Assembly (NCBI GenBank): GCA_964017235.1
Contig: OZ024936.1
Coordinates: 46,365,028-46,429,027, forward strand
Length of the DNA: 64,000 bases
Source of the DNA: Sabellastarte sp. h YS-2021
Taxonomy: Eukaryota > Annelida > Polychaeta > Sabellida > Sabellidae
Reading direction: 5' to 3'
Both the position numbers and the translations under genes were made by a program. Shown here piece after piece: positions 21,046-33,000 of this stretch (its first letter is position 1; each line of letters begins with the position of its first letter). The notes beneath the pieces were generated by a model. That model did not search any database, was not told where the DNA came from, and worked only from the letters and a program-made list of their open reading frames with translations.

Positions 21046-24000
21046 ATGGCAGGTTCAATTGTTAAATTTTCACGGTTTTTGGCTCGTACTGCTTCTCAGA
21101 AGCAAAATGTTGCGGCTCCCATTACATCTGCTGCTCTTGGAAACAGGAACTGTAAGTATTGATATTTTTTTGTTGTAAAAACTTGAATAGTTTATTTTAA
21201 AACAGACTTTGACATTTCAGAGGTCATGTCCACATGGTGTCTTTGTGTAGTGGAGTTGTAGAATTAAGGCCAAACAACTTAAATTTGGGTGTCTGTTATT
21301 TGAAATAAAATAAAAAGTTAAGGTTTATCCCGATGTTGTAATGACATAAACATTGTCAAACTATCAAATATCCAAAATGGGACATTTTCTAAAAAAATAC
21401 CATATAATCAATAAATTTATTTAATAATATTACTAGCCTTGCAAAGGCTATAATTAAAACAAAAATTAAATATTTTATCCTAGTGTATTGATGAAGGAAC
21501 ATTGTACTACACAGAAAATGGAACAGTTTCTGAAAGATACAATGTAATCAATAACTTTACATATTAAGTAGCCTTGCAAAGGCTAGAATTACCATATATT
21601 GTGCATTTTTTTTATATCCTTCATGAACCAGAATCCAGTCCATTCCACACTCCAGTGTGAATGCGTTTAATGTCAAGCTTATACATGTTTGTTGTGCAAA
21701 ACTATTACTGCCTTGCTACCAGTTATCGCCAGACAGAATTCAAGTAGATATAACTTCACCAAAGTAGCACCCCAAGTCTAGCAGACAAGGTAAATTAAAC
21801 CATTTCCAAAGTCAGTGGAACAAATACACAGCAAAAAGCTTTCAAAATATATGACCATTACTGAAATATGAACGTTTTATTTTCTGGTGGCGCTAATTGG
21901 TAGCAAGACAGTAACAGAATTAAGCTATATATTCTTAAAATAGAAGTGTTTTTTGTTGTACACACGATTTTGTGGGACGAGTGCACTACAATGTTCCAAA
22001 CTGAAGACTTTACAGTAGTAATAGACTGGAAATAGGTATTACAATCATAAAAATATGTTTCATTCTTTTTGTGCATCTTCTCTTGGCAGATTAATTCTGG
22101 TCTTCAATGATTGTGCATGTTAATACAAAACAAGTATTTTTTTTCTCCTGAATGAAATTTATAGCTTATTCTAACACAGGGTTGGTGTTTGATTCAGTTA
22201 GTGCCGAATTTGGACATTTTGTCATGTGTTAGGGGCAAATAAAACATAAAATTGAGGAGATAATGTCTTTTAAAAGTTTCTTACTCAAAATAGACAATTA
22301 CAGGGGGGGTCGCGTTACCGAACGGGACATCCATAGTGAACGGCAATCTACCATAACATTAAAAAGATAGATAGCAGCGTCACAGGTTCCAACACCCCAC
22401 TTACTTTAATATATGAATAAATAAATGATCATCTAACCACTAGTGAACCCTATCCCCCTGCTGTGTATTGTTTTAAGTGTCACGGTAAAATGACGTTTGC
22501 TATGGATATCCCGTTCGCTAACGTGACCCCCTCCCCCGTATGTGTCATTTAGATCTGTGTGTAAGCTGTTTTTGAATGACTTTTCTCATCATTGAATCAA
22601 ACACTATCCAGAAATATAAACCCAAGCCATGCTTTGGGATGTACTTCACTGGGTGAATAGTAACAACTTTATTGATAGCTCTGAATATGTACATAATTTG
22701 GCACAATAGAAAAATTTGGTATCAATAATATCTACAGCTGTCAGTTTGTCCTTTGTTTGGAAATATTTTAGGTATGATATAAAGATGTGTCTAAATAACC
22801 TCTATTTCTAGACTCTACTGACAAAAGGATCAAAGTGGCAAACCCTGTTGTTGAGCTAGATGGAGATGAAATGACCAGGATAATATGGGCCGACATCAAA
22901 GAGAAGGTTTGGGATTTTATGATACATATTTTATGATACAAAAATATCTCGTGTATTGAACTCGTACCATTATCAATGTTAAATTTAATTTTCTGGATGT
23001 TAAATGTGTTCAAATGCACCAGGGTATTTTGTGTGTTCCATTTGTTACTTAGACAATCGTTTTTTGTTTTTTTTTTGTTTTGTTTTTTTTTGAAGAGTCT
23101 AAGAAGTGGATGGTTTTGTAACTAAACCTTTTGAAACCATTGTTCATTTTGAAATGGCCATAGCCATTTCTAAACCTAGACCAGGTTTTTAACTGGCTTG
23201 GCCATTTCAAAACAGCCAAATAAACATGTTGGCCATTTCAAAATCATCTCACTTTCAGCCAACCCTGAATAATCTTACAGCTACTGGCTTTACTAATAAG
23301 GAAATATATTTTCAAGTCGAAGGACTTAATTGAAGCTCAATTGCAACTATTCACTTCATTAATTGCCTGCTCCAGAAATCTTTTTGTCAAATTGTCCCAT
23401 TGAATATTAATCTTTAAATTGCAGCTACTAAATTCACCAATTGCCTAGAAAATCTTGCCAAGTCGAAGGGCCTAAAAGTCCTTTCTATCCCAACTTAGAT
23501 TTATGTGCCGTGATCAGTTAGGTTTTTAAATTGCCCTACAATTTCAAAAGCAAGTGAGGTTTTGAAATGGCCATTAGCCTTCGAAATGGCCAGAGTTGTG
23601 AAATGTCCAGGAACAGTTGCATCCTCGACACCAACTCAATCTACACTGCTGAAATATTATAATACTAAGTCAAACTATTCTGCTTTTGTACTTATCAGTT
23701 GATCTTTCCATACTTGGATGTGGATTGCAAATACTATGATCTGGGATTGCCCCACAGAGATGCCACAGATGATCAGGTAACCATTGATTCTGCCGAAGCC
23801 ATCAAGAAGTACAATGTGGGCATCAAGTGTGCCACCATCACACCAGATGAGGAGAGAGTCGAGGGTGAGAACCTCTTTAAGCAGATATATCTTTTCAAGT
23901 AGAGGTAAATTTAAAGATCAAAGAGGGCCTTTTGATAAATAACCTGTGCTAATTTGACCTGTTTTTAAAACGACATGAAACCCAACTTGACATTGACATG

Positions 24001-27000
24001 CCTGAGCTTGCCTCAGCCTTGCTATGAGTGGAAAAGTTGGAAATATTTTGCTACTAATGTATCATTAATAGTGAGTGGAATCGCCTCAATTTTCGCGGTC
24101 GATTATTCGTCCATTTTTCCGACCGATGATAGACTCATAATCGACTTTTTTACTCAGCTGTAAGGCAATATATCATGAAACACTTTCCGGGATGAAGTAT
24201 TTGTCAATGCCGTAAGAATAACGGTGTTGCGACATTTAGAACCTACCAAAAACACTCACTTCCGGTTAATATGGCGGTAGACATAAACCCAAAATTCGTG
24301 ACAAATCTCTTGATTTATCAAAGGAAAGTGTAGGAAACTGGTTAAAATATAAAAAAATACGTGGATATTAAGACACATAAGGAAGGGTAAGATTTAATCG
24401 ATTTCTAGAAGTTGTCAGTGACCGAACGCGATTGTACCATTACACCGACGATTAATCGAACGTTGGTCTAATCGTCCACTCACTAATCATTAACTGTGTA
24501 AAATTGTAACCAAAGAGTGTGCACCCCCCTCAATGTTTGATTTTAATGCAGTGATTTAATCCAACCCAGGGGCAGTATTCACTAACATGGGTTAAGAACC
24601 TAAGATCAGTTCAAGATCAGATCAAAATTGAGAAAAAAGTTTTGAGTGAGCCAGTGGATCAAATAGCTATTCACAAACCATAGGTCCCTGAGCCGAAAGG
24701 ATTAAATGTTCATCTGTTTTTTATTAACTTCTCAAAATATTGAAAAGAGCTCTCAATCACTTGGGAAAGTAAAATGTTACTTCAGTCATGAAGTATCCTC
24801 AACCTCTGTAATGATTGATTAAAACATTTATCTTGTTCCCTGTGAAATCTTCTATCAACTAACTTTCAAAGCGCATTAAATAAAGTTATTCCAAAATTTA
24901 ATAGAAAAGTCAGAAATAATTGTTTCATGAGTACCAATTTGGGGTGATCCAAATATCTGATCAAAAGTTGATCGATTTTGCTGAAATTTGATCTGATCTT
25001 TACGAGGGATGGATCGGTACCAAAAATCTGTACATCGGGAGGTCGCCAATGCAAAACCGTACCGATTCCGGGATTTCGTGTTTTAGTACACCCCAAGCAA
25101 ACATCGACATTCCTCTTAACGACATCGCAATAAAAGTCCATAAATACACAAAATATGAGATAAAAGTGCAGAATTTCTTCAGATTTCTGGTTTGTTTCCA
25201 ATATTTTAAGTTTTCCTTCATTTATATTAGCTGACAAGTGAGATTAAGGTTATAAAGTATCGTAACCCGAACATGGCAGTTCTCTTCAACGTAATCCCTA
25301 GTAAAAGTCTGCAAAATGCAGGAAAATGGATAAAAGCGTATAATTTCTTCTATTTTGTGGGTTCTTCCCAATATTTTAAGTTTTCCTTCCATTATATGTG
25401 CTGGCAAGCGAAGTGGCGATTGTAAAATCTCATCACAGTATTTCAGTAAACTGGTCTCGATACCAAGATACCGGGCGACCCATCCCTAATCTTTACTGAT
25501 CCATGTTAGTGAATACATGCCCAATGTAATTATCTGTCAAGGTCAGAGCAATTTGTTTTGTTAGAAGAAGGCTCCTGTTCAAAGTAAAATCAATTAAGGA
25601 TTAGAAGACGACCGAAAAAAAAATAAATTAAATTTGCAACATACGATAATGTAAATACACCAATACTGACTCATTTTTTGTCAAACTTCTAGGTATGTCA
25701 GGACTCTAAATATTTCACTAAGGACTGTTCATGTCGACACCGAATAACCATCAAATTTATAAAACTAACAAAATTCTTCAGATTCATATTCTAAAAGACC
25801 GTGAAACTGATAAATATCTGAAATAAAATGAAAATAGATGTCCATAATCTGTGAAATTGAATGAATTTGATGTTTTCCTGCAAGTTCGCTTCATTTATTT
25901 TAGACAGGGAGTGGGTGATATAAGAGGTTTATGTTACTTACGATTTTATATTATCCATAAACAATACAGAAAACATGGCTGTATTGGATTTTAACATATT
26001 TTATGTGACAATATGAAAGTGTTTGATGGATTCAGCCCTTTTGCCATCTTTTACTACATTGAGCGATTACTCATACTTCAAAATATGATGCTGATATATA
26101 GCACTATTCCAAACATCGTCGATTAGTCAGCCATTCAAGAATTCCCAACAAATTTCATATTAACTTGATGTTTTCAAGTTGTGGATTTTCTTGTTCACCT
26201 TCCAGAGTTTAAACTGAAAAAGATGTGGCTTTCTCCAAATGGTACCATCAGAAACATCTTGGGAGGAACTGTGTTCCGTGAGCCAATCATGTGTAAGAGT
26301 ATCCCCCGTCTCGTGCCCGGATGGACCAACTCTATTGTGATTGGCCGTCATGCCCACGGAGACCAGGTATATAATCAGCTTTCAAAGTTCTGACATGATG
26401 TCATAAACATGTGGCATGTTGTGATTTAGTGAAATTGGCTTGCTTGTGTATACAAGTGGTTTAAAAAATGTAGTGTTACATGTAGTAGAAAATACTAAAA
26501 CTGGAATACCTCACATTTTTTTCCTCAATAAGGAGATTATGTTTTTTGCACGCATTTGTCTGTGTGTCTGCGATAACTGCAAAAGTAATGAATAGATCTT
26601 TCCAAGATATTTTATATGGGTAGAGCCTGACCAAACTCTCCAAAGCAAGAAGTGATTTATTTTGGGGAAAGATGGGGGGTCATACCCTTGACACACAAAA
26701 AATCCTTAATTTTCAAAGGCCACATTTTCAGTGTCTTTTTAATGACGTGCAGTGAGCAGAACTTAATAACAATTTATGGTAGGGCCTGGCGAAAGGAAAA
26801 GGTAGAGTAAGAAATCTAAAATTCACCAGGAATCTAAAATTTGCCCCCTCTAAAACCTTAGTTAATTTTATGAAGAAAATGATGTTTTTGTCTAAAAATT
26901 GGTATTTTTCAATTCAAAAAGCCTTCATTTACTATACAGTCAACAAATCTCACCACAATTCATTTATTTTTCTTAGTATTTTCACATGTGGCGAATTTCA

Positions 27001-30000
27001 GATTTCTTACTCTAATTACTTTTTGGGAAAGAACCTGAGAATATGCTAGACACGAAAAAAAAAATCTGAATTTTTAGAAAGGCCTTGTGGTGAGGTCCTC
27101 ACGCAAAACCTGTTTTCGGTGACCATTAAAAACTCTTTTTATTCTTAAATGTAAAACAATGTTGTGTATAACTTGAAACTAGTCACAGAATGAAGGAAAA
27201 GGACAGAAATATTGTATTCACAATTTTTTTATCTTATGATATAAAGTGACATTAAAACCATGCCTATGATAGGACAGAATTTGAAAAGTAGTGCAGTTAT
27301 CATTACCCCACAGCCCTTAAGGGCTGTCGGGGTATTGTTTTCACCCATGGTCTCCGGATGGGCGGTCGGGCGGGTGGGCGGGCGGCGGTAAATAGTTTGT
27401 CCGGGCTGTATCTCAGAAACCGTAAGGTGTAGGAAGTTGATACTTGGTAGGGACATTGGTTAGGGGGTGTAGGTGTGCAACGTCATGGTCTGACCTTGAT
27501 TTGACCTTGCTGTAGTGACCTTGAGTTTGAAAATCTTGTCCGGGCTATATCTCAGAAACCGTAAGGTTTAGGAAGTTGGTACTTGGTAGGGACATTGGTT
27601 AGGATGTGTAGGTGTGCAACGTCATGGTGTGACCTTGATTTGACCTTTGACCTTGCCGTAGTGACCTTGAGTTTGAAAATCTTGTCCGGGCTATATCTCG
27701 GAAACTGTAAGGTGTAGGAAGTTGATACTTGGTAGGGATATTGGTTAGGGGGTGTAGGTGTGCAACGTCATGGTCTGACCTTGATTTGACCTTTGACCTT
27801 GCCGTAGTGACCTTGACCTATAAAATCTTGTCCAGGCTATATCTCAGAAACTGTAATGTGTAGGAAGTTGATATTTGGAAGGGACATTGGTTAGGGGGTG
27901 TAGGTGTGCAACGTCATGGTGTGACCTTGATTTGACCTTTGACCTTGCCATAGTGACCTTGACCTATAAAATCTTGTCCGGGCTATATCTCGGAAACCGT
28001 AAGGTGTAGGAAGTTGATATTTGGCAGGGACATTGGTTAGGGGGCGTAGGTGTGCAACGTCATGGTGTGACCTTGATTTGACCTTTGACCTTGCCATAGT
28101 GACCTTGACCTATAAAATCTTGTCCAGGCTATATCTCGGAAATCGTAAGGTGTAGGAAGTTGATATTTGGCAGGGACATTGGTTAGGGGGTGTCGGTGTG
28201 CAACGTCATGGTGTGACCTTGATTTGACCTTGCCGTAGTGACCTTGACCTATAAAATATTGTCCGGGCTATATCTCGGAAACCGTAAGGTGTAGGAAGTT
28301 GATATTTGGTAGGGACATTTGCTAGGGGGTGTAGGTGTGCAGTGTCATGGTCTGACCTTGATTTGACTTTTGACCTTGTAGTGGCCTTAACCTATAAAAT
28401 CTTGTCCGGTAGGGACATTGGTTAGGGGCTATAGGTGTGTATTATCATGGTGTCACCTTAATTTGACCTTTGACCTTGTCGTAGTGACCTTGAGCTATAA
28501 AATCTTGTTGCACCTTTGGGTCTCTCTTTTGATGCAGATTAAGCACTATTAAAGTCATATTAGAATTTATTAAGAATTTTACTTTCATAACTTCCCATTG
28601 TAAGAGATAGAATTTCATCAAGTGAGCCACAGATTTTGCTCAAACACCACACATAAGCATTCATTAAATGTATTACCACTTCTGTATGCATGGTAATATT
28701 CAAACTATCTAAACCATAATTCGGGCCTTGCAGATGTAGATAAAGAGGGTTGAATTTTAGTTTGCTGATTAATGCTGTCATCTTGTTATTGAATTATCTT
28801 GTTTTAATACTTCATCTTTATATGCATGATCTTTCTTTTAAACATTATTTCTCCATTTAAACATTGTTTGGACCTTTATATAACTGACAGTGCTCTGAAA
28901 GTATCCTGAAGTTTGTACTGATACAGTACTTCTGTATCTCATAGTGTTGAAAATATTTCCCAAGGCTGTGGGGTACGGACATCTGATGCTATTTTTTTAT
29001 CTTTAAGCGCTTTGATCAAAGCACCCCCATCTTTCACAAAATAATGTGCAAGTTGTTTTTGTAAGCTTTCTCTTGGTGTGAAATGGCTTTAGTTACTTCA
29101 TTTAATTCATATGTAATGGGTATAAAAGAACCAAAGAAAAATTTAAGTAACTGTATTCCTTTGGCAACAGCAGGAAAATGGCTTCTGATGTCAAACACTA
29201 GTAGAAATGATGTAACATTCAAAATATCAGTTGTAATATTGTGAGTTGGATTGTGGCAGGATTTTATTGAATGCACTGTCTAAATTATAAAAACTGCCAC
29301 AAGTCTGCTGAAATCATTTCTAGCTTTGCATCGAAACACCAACAGCAATATGAATGAATTTATTAATCAGGTACACAACTGAGCTCACCATAGTTTGGCA
29401 CATGTTCATGTAGAGCTACTGAATTGTCCGTCACATTTTTGACAAAAGATGTAATACCTGTTAAGTTAGTCAGTACTCAGCACAGTCTTTTGTCACTGTT
29501 ATATTTAAGCTAAAACATTTGCACTATTTCACATTCATTTACACTGTATAAATTGAGTAACAACCTGGCAGATTTTAACAGTATTAAAGAATAAGAGGGC
29601 AAGTAGATGAGAGACAAGAATAAAATATTGTGTTTTTATATTACCCTCCAGTTTGTTACTATTAGTCTGGTATTTTCACCGGTCTAAGAACTGTACACAA
29701 CTACTGTGCATGCTTTGACAAGTTTAACAAACTGGCAATAGTGCATATTGATTGGACACATTAAACCTTATACAAACAGTTATATTGATCTTTGTTTTTT
29801 GTACCTGCAAATGTGTTGGGTTTATGTACCCACTACACATTAAGCTTTGGATGATTAAAGCAATAGAAATTAGAAAACCTGCCAAAGTAACTTCCCTCCA
29901 TATTGTATTCTGGGCCTTTTAATTGAAATACCTTGTTAAGTAGTTTTTTTTTTTTAGGAAAGTCTGCTATTGTGTTGGCATGAAGCATTTACAGAAACCT

Positions 30001-33000
30001 CATACTAATTGACTGTCAATAATCTTGGGTGTTTTATTCCAGTGGGCATTTTCAAATGTTCAATTTATTTGACCATTCTATAATAGTTGAGTTTAGAAAT
30101 AAGTTTTTCCAATGAAAGTCAATAATTCAATTGTTAAACTTGATTTTTGCAACAGGTGGCAAGTATATTGTGCAGGAAATCAGGTTCATAAAATGTCAGT
30201 CAATTGAATTTTTTAATCTGAATTTGATCAATAATAAAGAGTTGCACATAAACATGACAGTTTGATTACGTAAAAGTCTGTTAAATATTTAATCGTACTT
30301 ACATCCCCAGATTTGATTATTGTTTTTCTTAAACTCTGAAATATTCAGTTAAATTTAATCACATGTGGAATTAGATTTAATATCTAGAAAAGTTTGCCAT
30401 AGCTAAAACCAAATCCTCTGGATATTAGAGCTTATGGTTAAGGGGTCAGCTGACCTCCGTTCTCCAATTAAGGAGTCCATTATTATTTTAATGGGCCAGT
30501 TAGGTGAAATGAGTTCATTTTTATGAATTGTAGTTAAACTGTGACTTATTTTTCTCTGTCTCGTGCAAATTTTGACACAAAGTGATCAGTTGCTGTATTT
30601 AACAACATTGATTATACTGAATTGTAGTTTTGTGCAACTTTGTTCCATCAAGACCTGTCATCTTCCAAGTTATTTACATCTTACTCCTTGAATTATAGTT
30701 GACTAGTTCAGCAAGATAATGTTATACACTTACTTTATTTGCACTGTGTAATACGTCATATTTTTAATAGAAAGTCGATCGCTTTGTAACACCAGGAAGG
30801 TCAAAGTTTTATAAACTCCTTTCACACTCTGTGTAAATTGATAGTAGTGGTGTGAACGGTAAACCGGCTTACCGCATTTCATTTCGTTTAGGTAGAAATG
30901 ACAAAATCCGCAAAGAATATTGCAGTACCAGTTATTGAAACCATCATTAAATTAGGCTTTCTACTGGTTAATATTTCATCAAAACAATAAAGAACATATA
31001 TATTTGAGGAAATAACTTACATTTTCGCTTTATATTCATGGTAACTGAAGTTTACAAACCTCAAAATATCTTGCGAAGGCATATTTCCTATTGAGAATGT
31101 AGCTCATGTACGTTCACATAAAAAATTTTATCATATCTCTGTAAACTTTTGAAACCCGGACTTCATTCAGTTTCAAAGCCCCGAAAACCGGTTTTTATTT
31201 TTAGAACCGGTCCGACCACTAGTTGATAGACTAGTGCAACAATAATAACATTATAACAGTATAAAATATCACATTACTTCGGGATGGATTTTGGTACCAG
31301 TTTCCAGTCGAGACCATTTTTCTGAAATACCATGACAACACTTTATAAATGCTGTCTCAACTGTCAGCACATATAATTGTGGGAAATCTCAAAGTATTGA
31401 AAACTTGGCCTTAATCTGAAGAAACTTTTATCCCATATTTTACAGATTTTGAGATTTCTATAATGATTTCTATGGGCAAAACTGACAAGTTTGATTTTCC
31501 TCAACTTCATTCCCTGTTAGCAAGTCCATTTTTATTGGGGAGATGCTAGAAAGCAACCTTTAGGGGAGTATCCACAAAGTACAAGATAACTACCCAGTCC
31601 CGACCCCTTATTTACTGTCTTTACTAACTTTGTGATAACCATACATTATCAATTTTATACCAGAATTTTTTTTAAATATTTTTTTCGTTTTCAGTACAAA
31701 GCAACAGATTTTGTGGCACCAGGACCTGGCAAGTTCCACCTTATGTACACACCTAATGATGGTGGTGAGAAGATTGATGTGCAGGTGTTTGACTTCAAGA
31801 ATGGCGGTGGTGTAGGCATGGGCATGTATAACACCGATGAGGTATGGTTTCCCTAATCCATTATGTCGGCTGGCTACCAGTCTACAAAATTACTAACATT
31901 TAACATTTGCCAGTTACATTGAACAAGAAGTTGAGTTTTAGTAAAACATTTGTTTGGTAAGTTTACTGTGAATTTAAAGTACTATTCTTTTATTGAAAGG
32001 CAAAAATAATGAACATGTTGCTGACAAAGTTTACTTATTATAAAAACTAATCAGTGTACCAAGAAAATGCAAGTCAGAATTGCAAGGAAGGACAAAATAC
32101 CGTTCAGTTTTGGGGCATGGTAGACAAAATGCTGGTCTTATCAAATTATTAAAAATTCTAAATGCCCCGGTCTTGTAAAATAAAGACATTAATATTGTCA
32201 CTATTTTTGCAAGCAACACAAAGACACTACAGTACTATACTTAAGACATACATCATTACAGGAATTAAAGTGTCAGTTTAGCCTGATACTATACCTAATT
32301 CCCCTTAAAAGTTCTTTGAAAATGAAAATACCTCTGCATATGTAAGTTTAATATTTTCTGTAGATCTTTCGTTCATTTTCTCAGGCATTTCTGAGGAGTT
32401 TATCCAATTGTGACTTGAAGGAAATGAGTAGTTTACCAGAAGCAACAGAATGAGTTATTCCAACCCTCACAATAATTATTTGTGTGGTCTGCCCCATCAA
32501 TGCTAATCCTGTGAACATTCCACTCTTTAAAGGGGTACTGAGGGGTTGCAATCAAATCTGCGGGATATCCTCCCTAGCAACCGGCCTTTGGATACATCAG
32601 GAAGTATTTTTATTGATTTGAAACCTGAAAATGTTCTGTTTATCATTCAGTCTATCCGTGGGTTTGCCAACTCCTGCTTCCAATATGCCCTCAAGAAGAA
32701 ATGGCCACTTTACATGTCCACAAAGAACACCATCTTGAAACGCTATGACGGCAGGTTCAAAGATCTGTTTGAAGAAATCTACACTGCAGAGTGAGTTCAG
32801 CTTAGTGATGGGAATCACCTCCCAAGTTGTATGGTAAATGAATCGTCCATTTTTCCGAGTGATGATTGAGCCATAATCATTTCCATTGTTGGTTAGATCA
32901 TGAAAGGCATTCCAGGATGAAGTGTATGTCAATGGGGTAAGAATAACGGTGTTCCGACATTTAAAATCTACCAAAAACACTCACTTCCTGTAAATATGGC

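Noticed and set aside
24866..25407. Open frames of 60-123 codons on both strands
   Set aside because: They fall within the foldback element and its nested hAT-like MITE and carry no transposase motif.
32546..32794. 82-codon open frame as a separate gene
   Set aside because: Its second part is IDH2 exon 6 (32651-32790); the rest is intron read-through.
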